A stretch of 64,000 nt of DNA, from positions 72,283,939 to 72,347,938 of the forward strand of contig NC_086034.1 of NCBI RefSeq assembly GCF_036323735.1, written 5' to 3'. The notes under the pieces are model-generated. The model was not told where the DNA came from, did no database searches, and worked only from the letters and a program-made list of their open reading frames with translations. Below are positions 44,925-55,064 of this stretch, one piece after another. The position numbers and the translations under genes were made by a program. Source of the DNA: Rattus norvegicus. Lineage: Eukaryota > Chordata > Mammalia > Rodentia > Muridae. The stretch's first letter is position 1; each line of letters opens with the position of its first letter.

Positions 44925-45178
44925 GGATGGTAAAGGTGAAGTTCTCATGTAAAGAGAGTGTGCCTGAGGAGAGGCTGTGCTGTGATCTCTTGCTTCTTCT
45001 GCCACATGAGCACACCCTAAAAAGATGTCCCTGTGTCCCTGGCCATCATCAGACAGCTCATCTGCCTATATCTTAATCCTAGGCTTTCTGGCCTCCATAG
45101 GTATGAAAAATAAATTTCTGTGATTTATAGACCACTTGGTTTGCGGTATCTTGTTATAACACCCCAAATAGACAGAGA
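44925..45178 (+). mobile_element. Old mammalian MaLR-type LTR
   Basis: GTGATCTCTTGCTTCTTCTG, GCCACATGAGCACACCC, ATCCTAGGCTTTCTGGCCTC, AAAAATAAATTTCTGTGATT, TATAGACCACTTGGTTTGCG, GTATCTTGTTATAACACCCC and AAATAGACAGA match the 3' half of an old MaLR LTR. That LTR shows AGAAATAAATTTCTGTTGTTTATAAGCC, then TTTTGTTATAGCAGCCC, in other mammals. AATAAA is intact. Confidence 0.65.
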
Positions 45179-45292
45179 GGGCTTTATCTAACCTCATTTC
45201 ATTGAAAGGCCCAATAAACCCATCAACATTACATTGGGACTAAGACTTTAGTATATAGATCTTAGAATATAGATTTAGAAAGACGTGGTCCT

Positions 45293-45295
<3 letters not shown>

Positions 45296-45347
<52 letters not shown>

Positions 45348-45348
45348 T
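45296..45348. repeat. (TA)n microsatellite
   Basis: About 25 TA units with one GTA interruption. Confidence 0.97.
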
Positions 45349-45540
45349 TAAGTTTAATTAATCTCAAAATACATGCAATTTCAAAGTCATGCTTACCTAA
45401 CATGGTATCAATATAAAACTGCTAACTCCACAGAAGAGGATGTCATGTCCTTAGGTAACCTGAATTTGTCTCTTTGGTATCCTGTAAGTTAAATACTGTG
45501 ATATATAATATGTATGTTACAAGGTAAGTCATTAAGATAA

Positions 45541-45596
45541 GGGAGGAAGGAAGGAAGGAAGGAAGGAAGGAAGGAAGGAAGGAAGGAAGGAAGGAA
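45541..45596. repeat. (GGAA)n microsatellite
   Basis: About 13 GGAA units. GGAA repeats can serve as ETS-factor binding arrays. Confidence 0.97.
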
Positions 45597-46474
45597 TCTG
45601 ATATACATAGTCCTATGACCCAAATTAGCAGGGGAAAACTTGAGGAGTCCAGTTCTCATGTCTAACTGGTCCTGTGGTCATGGCTGGCATTAAACTGACA
45701 TCTCCCACTCTTCTTCAGCAATCAGCTCAGCCAGTGTGCTTCTTTAGTGGAACGTTGACTCTTAGAGGGTCTGGGGCACGAGTGGCCCAGCCTGAATAGT
45801 CATTCGCTTCCCATAGCCTCTTGAGCATGATTAAAGTAGATATGGAAGCTTTCCCCCCAAAGATTATTGTGTTAGAGACACAGTCTCCCCTCCCTCCACT
45901 ACAGAGTGGCAGCTCAGTGTCCCCCTGACTGTCAGGATTAGTCACTCCACTCTACAGTAATTCTCTGTTCACTCAGAGGTACTATGACTTCAAAATCGAC
46001 TGAGTGGCAGTCTCCTAGCTTAATATGTTCATTGGTATGTTTCCTCAGGGAAAATCCTCCCTTGGGAACTGCAGTGCACAATCATGGGAACAGGAAGCAA
46101 ACATTTCTCTAGTGGTTGCTGGTGGCGATGGTAAGTTGTTTCCCATTTCACCCCTCAAGTGTCCAGACCTCTGAGCCCTGGTTCTAAGATAAGCACCGCC
46201 ATACGTCAGCCATGATTTAGAGCATATACGTCCTCCTAGAAAACAACACACCAGGCTAATGCTGTAACTAGTGTTGCATCTCTATCCTACCAACTGTTTC
46301 AGGGTGGTGGGGAGCTGGGTAATACTAGTGAGTCCTGTGATGCCAGGTATATGATTTCTGCACTGGCTCCCCTCCAGGTTTGAAAAACCACGGATTCCTG
46401 AGCTCAAAATCTGAAAACTCCCTTAGATCATTCTAAACGCAGGACTTGAAATCCCACCAATTCCCATGCTAGTT
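45597..46474. other. Unassigned non-coding sequence
   Basis: Nothing recognised. Confidence 0.4.
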
Positions 46475-46985
46475 TCCCATCCTGGAAAACTCTGCCCCCA
46501 AGAAATCCTGTGTGAGCCTGTCTCCTGCTCAGTTCTTCACTTCTCACCCCAGCAGAGACCACGAATAGGTTTCTGCCCAGACAATAAGCTTCTTGTAATA
46601 AGCCAAATCAAACCAAATTTTAAAAGTATAAAAGCAGGTTTATTGGGAGAAACTCCCAGGTGGGTTCACAGGTCCTAGAGAATGAGGCCAGAGAAATCAT
46701 GCTCCAAGGTTAAGGTAAGGGGGGTTTATAGATCCTAGGCCAGGAATTGTGCCCATATATAGTCAAAAGTTGAACACCTGAGCAAGCACTCTTGGGTGGG
46801 CTGGCGTGTTGCATCTGTTGCCAGAAATGTGAAACTGAGCTTCCAGAATCGGAAAAGTGCTGACCCGGTTGCAGTGAAAGAGAAGAGAAACTAACATTGC
46901 AGAGGCAAAGGGAGGCTCCAACCAACAGCTCCCAATATGTCTTTCCCAATAAATCTCTTTGTGTGAAGTTTGCCATATGCCTTGG
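46475..46985 (-). mobile_element. Probable ERV LTR (antisense)
   Basis: On the minus strand AATAAACCTGCTTTTATAC (near 46640) looks like a polyadenylation region, followed by a U5-like segment. The plus strand carries CAGGTTTATTGGGAGAAACT and GGGGGTTTATAGATCCTAGG. Ends are uncertain and family not named. Confidence 0.45.
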
Positions 46986-47405
46986 TCCCTAACTGCCAGG
47001 ATACCTTCCAAACTGCAGCACATGCACTGGGGAATCCTTTCCTGTCAGAGCTGTAATGTTAATACTGGGTATGAAGTAAATTCCTTAATCAAGGCAGTGT
47101 TCAGTGGACAATGTGATAAGGCATACCACAGTCCATGGATGGTGGCTTTGGCCCACCACTGTTTGTAAGAAAATCAAATCCTTATCAACTAACTGGTCTA
47201 TTATCCGGGAAACTGCCCCTTCCTTGAAGGAAGCAGTTCATGAAAAACAGTCTTCCAATAGGAAAATGGCTGATCACATTCGGCATATAAGTTGCTTTTT
47301 TCATCACAGAATACCTGATTTAAAAAAAAAAAAAAACCTTAAGGGAGGAAATATTCATTATGGCTCCTGGTTTGTGGCATAGTTCGTTATAGTAGAAAGA
47401 TACAA
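46986..47405. other. Unassigned, probably ERV-related
   Basis: Sits between two LTR-like elements; an A14 run is at about 47323-47336. No coding frame of note. Confidence 0.35.
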
Positions 47406-48031
47406 TGTCAGCTGTCTTAGGCAGCTGGTTATAACCTGGCAGCTGTCAAAAAATAGAGTCACTAAGGCTGTGTTATGTAGCGGTTTTCTCCAAGATAAAA
47501 TCATTCACCCAGCAGCTATCTAAGACAGAAGGTTAACAACACAAAATAAGTTTAGGAAGTCCCTGAAACTGACTAGATTCACTCAGCCCCTCCCTAAACA
47601 AAAAGACTGTAAACAAAAAGACTGCTGAGAGCCACTCTCAGACAAACAACATGCTCAGAGGATCCAAACTGTAAGGAAGACTCTAAGACCAGTCCAGCTG
47701 CTTGAAAAAGGCTCAGACCAGCTGAGCCACCCTGGAAAGGACGCTCTCCAACTGGTTCGACTGCCTGAATGCTGCACAGTGTGCTCCAGGTTCCTAACTT
47801 TTGTGAGCTGTCACCCATGCTGGCTTTGGTGCTACAGCTAGCTACCTTTGAGTCATTTCTCCTCCTGTGAGTAACCCCCCACCCATATTCCTGTAAGAAA
47901 CCCCAATAAAACTCATTGATTCACTAAGTTGGACTTCAGTGGTATCCAAACTTTGATCTGTTGTGGGCTTCCTACTGGAGATGAATTGACATGTGTGCTT
48001 CATCTTCCCAGGAAAAGTCTGTCACACAACA
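47406..48031 (+). mobile_element. Rodent ERV solo LTR (class II type)
   Basis: TG...CA-bounded. GGTTATAACCTGGCAGC, AAGACAGAAGGTTAACAACA, CTCAGCCCCTCCCTAAAC, GTGTGCTCCAGGTTCCTAAC, TTTTGTGAGCTGTCACCC, ATGCTGGCTTTGGTGCTAC and CCCATATTCCTGTAAGAAAC precede AATAAA at 47905-47910. A GGACTTCAGTGGTATCC/GGGCTTCC end follows. This is a rodent LTR type I recognise but cannot name. No clear target duplication. Confidence 0.65.
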
Positions 48032-48178
48032 GGCTGAGAGAAGGACCAGCCTATGTGTGACCTCGAGACCTGCTTCCCTGGCCATATATGGGCTACCTAA
48101 GTTCCATGTCTAAAAGGTGTCATATTCTCCCCAAGAACCACCAGCTGGGGTCCAAAGGATCACACGCAGGAGTCAGTG

Positions 48179-48273
48179 CTGCCACCGCTGCTGCTGCTGT
48201 TGATGCTGCTGCTGCTGCTGCTGCTGTTGATGCTGCTGCTGTTGATGCTGCTCCTGCTGCTGCTGTTGCTGCT
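48179..48273. repeat. (CTG)n with interspersed GATG/TTG units
   Basis: About 28 CTG-type triplets with GTTGAT interruptions recurring three times. The polyalanine frame at 48088-48279 reading through it is an artefact. Confidence 0.95.
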
Positions 48274-48832
48274 AATTAAAACTAAACCATTGTAGAAAGA
48301 TGCTTGAATCACAGATACATTGAACTAAAAATTTCATTTGCCTTGTAGGTCAATCTTTCATGAAATGAGTTGCAAGGCTTGGTGTTCATCACTCTGAGCT
48401 CTGATTACAGCACATCAGGATCTTCGCAGAGCAGACAAAGAAGCTGTCAGGTCAGTTATGTGCTGCTCGAATGGGAAACTTGAATCCCTGAGCTCATTCT
48501 TTCCTTTGTCCATTCAGTCCAGCAACATGAGCAGCAGCCCATCAACCCCACCTACCTGTTAGTGTGACAGAATGTGTCCCAGAGCGTCCTGTACACACCC
48601 ACTCCAGCCCTTGCCGGTACACTTGATTAGGAATGTCTGCGTGTGGTGTTTTGCATAGCTGTACTATCTGATAACAGCAACACCTCCTTTCCTTCATAGT
48701 CACAGCGTCTTCAAATTAGCCAGGTCCAGAAACTCCAAAAGCAACCCAGAAAACCCTGTTCCTAAGGTTCTCTTTCTCTGCTTTAATATCAAAATCTGTA
48801 TTAGTTGAGGATCTTTGTAGAAATAAAACTCA
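48274..48832. other. Unassigned non-coding sequence
   Basis: Nothing recognised. Confidence 0.4.
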
Positions 48833-48926
48833 CAGTGTGTGCGTGTGTGTGTGTGTGTGTGCATGCGTGTGTGTCTGTGTGTGTGTGTGTCTCTGTGTGT
48901 GTGCGTGTGTGTGTGTGTGTGTGTGT
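48833..48926. repeat. (GT)n microsatellite with GC and TC interruptions
   Basis: About 45 GT units interrupted by GCGTG, TCTG and ATGCG. Confidence 0.96.
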
Positions 48927-49290
48927 TCATATTGAAATGGATTTATTGCATATCATTGTCTTACAAGATTAAGAAAACTAGCAAACTCAAAGCCTGCAGT
49001 GTGGTTTAGCAGGCTGGTGACCCAGGAGAGCTGATACTGCAGTTACTGGAGGCTCAAGAATGCTGAGGGTGCAGTCGGAGTGCAGAAGAATTACGCTGGA
49101 GAACCCCACCTAGCCTGAGAGAGCCGGTCATTTATTTACTTCTGGCCTTTACTGAAGGACGAAGATTCACTCACATTATTGAAAGCCTTTCGCATTTCAA
49201 ATTTTTCCAATTTAAATGTCAATATCATCCAAAGAGACGGGTATAATTAATATATTAACTATCACAGCACTACGTACCTTCTCCATTTAT
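48927..49290. other. Unassigned non-coding sequence
   Basis: Nothing recognised. Confidence 0.4.
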
Positions 49291-49380
49291 TTTTTTTCTT
49301 TTTTTCGGAGCTGGAGACCGAACCCAGGGCCTTGCGCTTGCTAGGCAAGCGCTCTACCACTGAGCTAAATCCCCAACCCC
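49291..49380 (-). mobile_element. ID SINE (antisense)
   Basis: Poly(T) tail first, then CGGAGCTGGAGACCGAACCC, CTTGCGCTTGCTAGGCAAGC, GCTCTACCACTGAGCTAAAT, CCCCAACCCC: a full-length ID in reverse. Inserted at the edge of a (TTTA)n tract, so the duplication (TTTATTT-type) blends with the repeat. Confidence 0.95.
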
Positions 49381-49381
49381 T

Positions 49382-49420
<39 letters not shown>

Positions 49421-49424
49421 TTTG
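49381..49424. repeat. (TTTA)n microsatellite
   Basis: About 11 TTTA units directly after the ID. Confidence 0.97.
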
Positions 49425-49689
49425 ATTGTTTGGTGTGTGATATAGGGATCAAACCCAAAGCTTCATGAATCTATGCAAGCACAACCTACAGAACACATCC
49501 ATTTGATTTAATTTATTTGAATCTTCATATTAAAGTGCATTTCCTTTGGGGAGCATGGTGAGTGTTGTTTGTCTCTTAATCCAAGCTCACAAACCGTATT
49601 TTTATAATTGATGTAATTATGAAGCACTGACATGTGTACACATCGACACAGTTTCATATTTTGTGTGCTTTTAACTATTTCCAGCATTT
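49425..49689. other. Unassigned AT-rich sequence
   Basis: Nothing recognised. Confidence 0.4.
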
Positions 49690-49885
49690 AATTTTTTAAT
49701 TTATTTTTTTGAGTATGTCTGAGTGATCGATGTGCTTGTATGTGTGCCCTAGATTATGCAGTGCCAGAAGAGGCCAGAAGAGGGCGTGGGAGCCTATGGA
49801 ACTGGAATTACAAATGGTTGTGCGCTGCACCCTGGGAAGTGGGAACTGAACCCCTCTCTCCTGCAAGAGCAGCAGGCGTTCTTGT
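49690..49885 (-). mobile_element. B2-type SINE (antisense) with CTCF-like core
   Basis: TTTATTTTTTTGAGTATGTC, GTGCCAGAAGAGGCCAGAAG, AGGGCGTGGGAGC, ATTACAAATGGTTGTGCGC and GGGAACTGAACCCCTCTC lie in reverse B2 order. CCAGAAGAGGGCGT at 49774-49787 is the CTCF-like core in plus orientation. A local GCCAGAAGAG duplication precedes it. Confidence 0.85.
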
Positions 49886-49959
49886 CTTCCAAGCCTTCTC
49901 TTTACCCTCCCCTTTATTTATGCCTCGATTCTTCTCTCCTTTTCTGATTCCTGGGGTTC

Positions 49960-50770
49960 TATGTAAGCGTTTTTGTATAATTCTACTATGTTCTCTCCGT
50001 GTGTCAACATTATCTGATCTTTCTGGTACGGTTTTGCTCAATTTACAGTGTATCTTTTCAGGTAATGTAAATTCATCTTCAAATGCCAGACACTGCTTCG
50101 TGTAATGTGTGTGTGCCTTGTAATAGAATATTTCCTATCCATGCCGTACATATCCATATGCTATAATCGCCTAGTACAGTTTTGCTGTGATCACTGTCAT
50201 GTGTTGCATTCAGATTTAGTGCCAGTATCTATGCTATTTGGATAGTTTTCATTACCATTCTTAAAATGCATTCTGACATTTCATATAGCCTTTATTTTTA
50301 TTCATTAGTGATAAGTATGGCACTTAATTTCCAGGGTTGTTTTTTTTTTTTAATTTCTGAGCTGGTTTTGTCACCCTGATTCTGTTGCTTTTCAGAGGAA
50401 TATGCTGTATCATGGCTGGTGATACCGCTTTCTACAGTCTGGATGCACTTCTGTATTCCAGTAACTTTGGTTACTGATAGAGAATTGTTGGATGTTCTGA
50501 CTGTGGTTGTGTGTTTGTCTGTGTTTCCTCCCACTTCCGAGAGGGTTCTTCTGCCTTTCAGAGCACTGCTAATAGGAATAGTCACACAGGGTTGTGATGT
50601 CACCCTGACGAGCCTACGTTGACTACTATGAATTTCCCCTCTTTATCTGTGGTAATCTTTTTATCCTAAAGCCGACTTTGGAATCGATATTACCACTATC
50701 ATATGCGATCGGTGTTTGAACGTGATATATTTCGTCTTTTATGCTGACATTAGTCATTTAATTTGGGAGT
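49960..50770 (-). mobile_element. Ancient L1-like LINE relic (antisense)
   Basis: The final 150 bp (CCCCTCTTTATCTGTGGTAA, TTTATCCTAAAGCCGACTTT, CGATATTACCACTATC, GTGTTTGAACGTGATATATT, TATGCTGACATTAG) follow the reverse complement of an old mammalian L1/HAL1-type LINE. Similar texture extends back to about 49960. Strongly diverged. Confidence 0.45.
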
Positions 50771-50772
50771 CA

Positions 50773-50774
<2 letters not shown>

Positions 50775-50817
<43 letters not shown>
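50775..50817. repeat. (GT)n microsatellite
   Basis: About 20 GT units ending in GCACGCGCACGTGC, a short alternating purine-pyrimidine (Z-DNA-prone) tail. Confidence 0.96.
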
Positions 50818-51589
50818 ACGCGCACGTGCTTCTATGTAATGGGGAGACTTGAACAAATGTGTATTTACCCTAAATATGGAGGGCATCATGACAGGCCAAA
50901 GGAGCAGTCACCCCGAGTCTAGTTTGGAGAAGCAATGAGTTATCGGGGTTGCTTACGCAGCTGCATTGCTGAAAAGTTCGCTCTGCACGGTGACAGCTCA
51001 CGAAAAGTGCATCCCTGGAGCTCCCTGTGTCACTTGGAATTTGCTCAAGCAAGTCTTTTCTTCCCTGATAAGTGCTTACTGCTTTTATAAACCTGGGAAG
51101 AGGACGCGTGGCTCTCGTCACTCTCGGAGCTTCATGAGCCCGCAAGTTTCTTCAGAGTCCAGAGACTTACAAACCTCTTCCTCACTTGAGGAGGTGATGC
51201 TGCAATTCCCAGGAAGTAAATTCACAACGCTGCGCCTACTCCCCTAGTTCTTTCATTCTCCCTGCTCCCTCTGCCGTGGTGTCCCAGGAGATTTGGAAGG
51301 GCTGATAGAGATGGCGGGATATCTTCTTCCATTTATGGCTGGGCAGCATCACTTATTTGGGAGGAGCTTTGCTGATTATGAATCTCTCCACTGACCCCTG
51401 CCGACTGCGAAAACAGAAGCTTGCATCTGTGACCAAGGCCAAAAGCGGAAGTAATCTATGGGTATAACAGAAATATTTAGTAGATCTTTTTCAGGCATAT
51501 TGATCCACTTATCAAACATCACTGTGATCTCAGTTGCGGCCCATGGACCTCCCCAGACATAGATCTTTGCCTCGATTTACAGTACCAGA
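50818..51589. other. Unassigned non-coding sequence
   Basis: Nothing recognised. Confidence 0.4.
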
Positions 51590-51665
51590 CACGAGTTCCC
51601 GTCTGTGAACTGGGCCTTGAATTCAGAATACTCAGTTCCACCCACAGCAGTGGTGTCACCACTGC
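51590..51665 (-). repeat. MIR-like relic (antisense)
   Basis: GTGAACTGGGCCTTGAATTC, AGAATACTCAGTTCCACCC and CCACTGCAC follow the antisense MIR 5' part (GGGATTTGAACCCAGG, CTGACTCCA, TTAACCACTGC). Short. Confidence 0.4.
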
Positions 51666-52204
51666 ACAAACGTGCACATCCTTCTCAGGGCATTGAGAGG
51701 ATGGTATGTAGCATTCATTATAGATTAGAACTCTTCCCCTTCAGTCTGCATAATGCCTAACACCACTGCAAAGGCAACTGGGGAAGGAAGATGCTTCTAA
51801 CTCAGTCCCAGCCTCATTTTCCATGTCTTGGAACCAATGCCCAGCGTCTTCATCAATAGCGTCTTGCCATTTAGTTCTAGAATGCAATGGGCAGCGGGGA
51901 CAATAACCTCCATGGTTTGGGGTGTATTAAAGAATTCCACAGCCAACAACCCCCAGAGGTTCCCTCTCCGGGCACTCAATAACTCTATAGTCTTGGGAAT
52001 GCTTTATTTTTTATTTTTAAAACATGTGCATGCTACCTTTACTTAAAAGCTTTAACTGTTGTAAGTTATGTCCTTCCAGGTATCTTTCCAAATCTGCAAA
52101 ATACTGAAAAGTTCACGTTTTATAATGAATGTTCTGAGAGACAGTAGGCAGTCTCTGAAGGCTTGCTGTCACCCACTCTAAGCAAGTGTCAACTGCTCTT
52201 AGAT
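51666..52204. other. Unassigned non-coding sequence
   Basis: Nothing recognised. Confidence 0.4.
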
Positions 52205-52742
52205 GTCCTACTCTTTTTTTTTTTCTTGCTGTGATTGAAAGGAATGAAACAGTCTGATCAAAAGCTGCTTCATGAGGAAAGGATTTTCTTGGAGGATTAC
52301 ACTTTCAGGTCAGAGTCCATCACTGAGGGAGGGCGGGGTGGGAGCATAGAGGCAGGAACCACATAGGAATGCTACTTAGCTTACTCTAAGGATCGTGCTC
52401 GTGCTCCGCTAGCTTTCTTTTTTTTGGGGGGGGGTTCTTTTTTTCCGGAGCTGGGGACCGAACCCAGGGCCTTGCGCTTCCTAGGCAAGCGCTCTACCAC
52501 TGAGCTAAATCCCCAGCCCCGCTCCGCTAGCTTTCTAATGCAACCCAGACCCACCTGCCCAGTGATAGTGCTACTACCATGATGTGCTGGGTCTTCCCCC
52601 AGTCATTGTCAATCAAGGTGATCTCTCACACACTTGGCTACCAGAGACCAGTCTAATCCGGGCAGTTCTTCAGCTGAGCTCCCCTCTGTCCATGTGATCC
52701 TAGGTTGCATCAATTTGAAAATAAGAAACTAACCCAGACAGA
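52205..52742 (-). mobile_element. Rodent LTR (antisense) carrying an ID insertion
   Basis: The plus strand reads TGCTGTGATTGAAAGG, AAAGGATTTTCTTGGAGG, TGCTACTTAGCTTACTC, then an ID SINE, then CACCTGCCCAGTGATAGTGC, CATTGTCAATCAAGG, AGCTGAGCTCCCCTCTGTCC, and ends in a GTTGCATCAATTTGAAAATA segment. It is the reverse of the same LTR family as 6483-6886, but older. Confidence 0.65.
52419..52520 (-). mobile_element. ID SINE (antisense), young copy with 16-bp TSD
   Basis: T tail with a G10 run, CCGGAGCTGGGGACCGAACC, CTTGCGCTTCCTAGGCAAGC, GCTCTACCACTGAGCTAAAT, CCCCAGCCCC. Perfect 16-bp flanking duplication GCTCCGCTAGCTTTCT at 52403-52418 and 52521-52536. RNA polymerase III boxes are intact on the minus strand. 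Recent insertion into an older LTR. Confidence 0.97.
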
Positions 52743-53036
52743 TGGCTAAAGAGAGACTACAAAGGAAATGTTAGACACGTCCAATACAATGTAGAAGGAT
52801 CCTATCACTTATGTCAACAGCTTCACTTAAAGAGAAATATTGGGTATAGCCAGATAGATGAGAGTGCCCATCTTTCCCTCTGTAATCCACTGTCATTTCC
52901 CATGAGTCTTTACTACTCCTTGTGGTAGTGTGCTACTGTTAGCACAGGGCTAATCCCCATCTCCCCAGCCTTGATGGACTCAGTGAGGTTGGCCTGTGCT
53001 GCTCACCTTAGCTCAGGCCCAAGAGGAAATAGTGCT

Positions 53037-53364
53037 TGTCTTAGTTAGGGTCTTATTGCTGTGAACAGACACCATGACCAATGTAAGCTTTATAAAAGAT
53101 GACATTTAATTGCAGCTGGCTTACAGGTTCAGAGGTTCCGTCCATCATCATCAAGGTGGGAGCATGGCAGCATCCAGGCAGGCATAGTGCAGGAGGAGCT
53201 GAGTTCTACATCTTCACCTGAAGGGGGCCAGGAACAGACTGAGCATCCTCAGGCAGCTAGGAGGAGGGTCTCCAAGCCCAACCCCACAGTGACACACTTC
53301 CTCCAACAAGGCCACACCTTCTAATAGTGCCACTCCCTGGGCCAAGCATATGGAAACCATCACA
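53037..53364 (-). mobile_element. MaLR-type solo LTR (antisense) with 5-bp TSD
   Basis: TG...CA-bounded, 328 bp: TGTCTTAGTTAGGGTCTTAT, GTGAACAGACACCATGACCA, TTTAATTGCAGCTGGCTTAC, GAGTTCTACATCTTCA, ACACTTCCTCCAACAAGGCC, GTGCCACTCCCTGGGCC, AAACCATCACA. Flanked by perfect GTGCT duplications at 53032-53036 and 53365-53369; 5 bp is the normal ERVL/MaLR duplication length. A complete, clearly bounded solo LTR. Confidence 0.92.
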
Positions 53365-53369
53365 GTGCT

Positions 53370-53559
53370 GTACTGTAGACTTCTGTGCTTGGTGCTAGAG
53401 TATGTCCCCACATTCTGACAGACGGCAAGCAAGATGGCACACTAGCTACAAATGGCTGCGGCGAAGACCCTGGTCTGCCTGAAGAGTCTCTAACCCACTG
53501 CCCTGGAGTAATGGCTGCTCAATGCCCCCAGCCTCATTTCCTTCACCTGCACTGCTTTA
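53370..53559. other. Unassigned non-coding sequence
   Basis: Short stretch between the solo LTR and the cysteine-rich frame; nothing recognised. Confidence 0.4.
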
Positions 53560-53844
53560 CTATTTATGCCTCCTAGCTATGCTCGCCATAAAAGCTGTCC
53601 ACAAGGTCTCTAGGGTCACGTTGGTTTTTTTAATTTCTTTACCTAGGAACTCCAGCTCAGCATGAATTTTACCACATTTGCCACAGGTGACCAAGACCCT
53701 TTTATATTTCTCTCTCATCCCATCTTGATAGCGTTGGCAATCAACTATTTTATAACCCAATTTGCATGTCACTCTAAGATCGTTCGGGGCTGCTAGGGTC
53801 TCTTCTACCTCTAGACACTCACAGTGGACCCCAAGGCTCGTCAA
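53560..53844 (-). other. Cysteine-rich open frame of unknown origin
   Basis: A 94-codon minus-strand frame that reads like a protein, unlike the rest of the window. Residue 1 is a TTG; the first ATG is residue 43, so as a gene it would be only 52 residues. C8, C10, C27, C36 and a CGKC motif at 54-57 with H61 suggest a zinc-binding or disulphide-bonded fragment. The frame stays open upstream for about nine more codons (KHRASVALT), then meets an L1 3' end and an AATAAA. I do not recognise the family. It could be an exon, an ERV or pseudogene fragment, or chance. Confidence 0.3.
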
Positions 53845-53859
53845 AGCGACGGAAGCTCT

Positions 53860-54210
53860 GTGCTTTTATTAATTCTTTGGGAATTTCATACAATGGGTTT
53901 TTTTTATAATATTCTCCTCCCACTTCTCCCCCTCACTCCTCCCAGACAGAGTCCCACTTCCCTACCCCCACCACAGCCCCTCAGTGGCAGGGGGACAGGC
54001 GAAACCCCCTCTCATCCTAGGATGTGGACTGCCTTCATCTTGCCCGCGTCTTCTGCAAACAGCCATAGCCACTGTGGGTTTATGAGTGCAATGAATCCCG
54101 TGCTAAGACTGTTCTGCGAAATAGTCTACAGGCCCAGTGAACTGGGCATCCGTTACCGCTTTTCCTGCAGAAATGCCTGCTTATCTTCGATTGCCTTCTA
54201 GTCCCTGATA
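53860..54210 (-). mobile_element. L1 3'-UTR fragment (antisense)
   Basis: TTAATTCTTTGGGAATTTCA, TACAATGGG, CTCCTCCCACTTCTCCCC, CTCACTCCTCCCAGAC and CCCTCAGTGGCAGGG are typical of the reverse of the rodent L1 (Lx-type) 3' UTR. The A-rich 3' end lies at about 53860. Truncated. Confidence 0.6.
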
Positions 54211-54312
54211 TTCATGGGGAAATTTAGCAGCAATAACCAGGGCCCACATGAGCCAGCCAGTAAATATTGATTTCCCTCCTATTGCTTTAAGTTATCCAGC
54301 CTTTGTCTAAAA
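54211..54312. other. Short unassigned stretch
   Basis: Nothing recognised before the hAT element; 54305-54312 is the left copy of its duplication. Confidence 0.4.
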
Positions 54313-54514
54313 CAGTGCTTCTCAACCTTCCTGACGCTCTGACCCTTTAATGCAGTGCCTCACGTTGTGGTGAACCCCAACCTTAAAATTATTTCCTTGC
54401 TACTTCATAACTGTAATTTTGCTACTGCTACGAATCACAATGTAAATATGTGATATGCGGAATATCTGATGTGGGACCCCTTTAGTGTTGCAAACTACAG
54501 ATTGAGAACCACAG
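54313..54514. mobile_element. hAT-Charlie-type MITE (URR1-like)
   Basis: 202 bp with terminal inverted repeats CAGTGCTTCTCAACCTT and GATTGAGAACCACAG (worn). The interior contains GTTGTGGTGAACCCCAAC, TTGCTACTTCATAACTGTAA and GATATGCGGAATATCTG, characteristic of rodent URR1. Flanked by an 8-bp duplication GTCTAAAA (54305-54312) and GTCTAAAG (54515-54522), 7 of 8 matching; 8 bp is the hAT signature. Non-autonomous: no transposase. Confidence 0.9.
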
Positions 54515-54732
54515 GTCTAAAGGAAGAGTGAACAGTTACACTATTCAGTTTGTCTGTTTCCATGGCACTATAGCTGGTTCCACACACGCCATGGTGAACC
54601 TCGAAAGCATTCTAAGTCAGAGAAGTTAGTTTATGTATCACGCTACACAATTTCACCAGTATGAAAGTACATAATGAGAAAACCTATATGAAAAGAAAGT
54701 AGGTTAGCGGTTGCTAAGTATTGAATAGAAGC

Positions 54733-55022
54733 CTGTGCTTGTTACTTTTCTATTGTGTGATAAAATACCACGACCAAAACAGCTTACGGAAGAGAGAGAA
54801 GATGCAGCCCATCGTGGTTGCAGTGGAGAGATCACAGGAACATGAGACCACCAGTCATATTTCATCTGCGCACAAGGAGCAGAGAGGGTGGTTAGGAAGC
54901 GGTACAGTCTATAAAACCCCAAAGCCTTCTCTTCAGTAGCGTAATTCTCCAGCAAGACTCTACCTCCTAAAGGCTCCATAACAGCACCATCACCTGGGGA
55001 GCAAATATACTCATGGCTATCT
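54733..55022 (-). mobile_element. MaLR-type LTR (antisense), worn
   Basis: GTTACTTTTCTATTGTGTGA, TAAAATACCACGACC, GTAATTCTCCAGCAAGAC, CTACCTCCTAAAGG, ACAGCACCATCACCTGGGGA and AAATATACTCATGG keep the reverse order of a rodent LTR. No duplication recognised. Confidence 0.65.
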
Positions 55023-55064
55023 TAGGATGAAAAGTGTATGTGGTTCAACTTCAGATGCCCCCAT

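Noticed and set aside
48088..48279. Polyalanine frame over the CTG array
   Set aside because: Low-complexity translation of the triplet repeat; no other coding support.
53824..54201. 125-codon plus frame as a gene
   Set aside because: Runs through an antisense L1 3' UTR.
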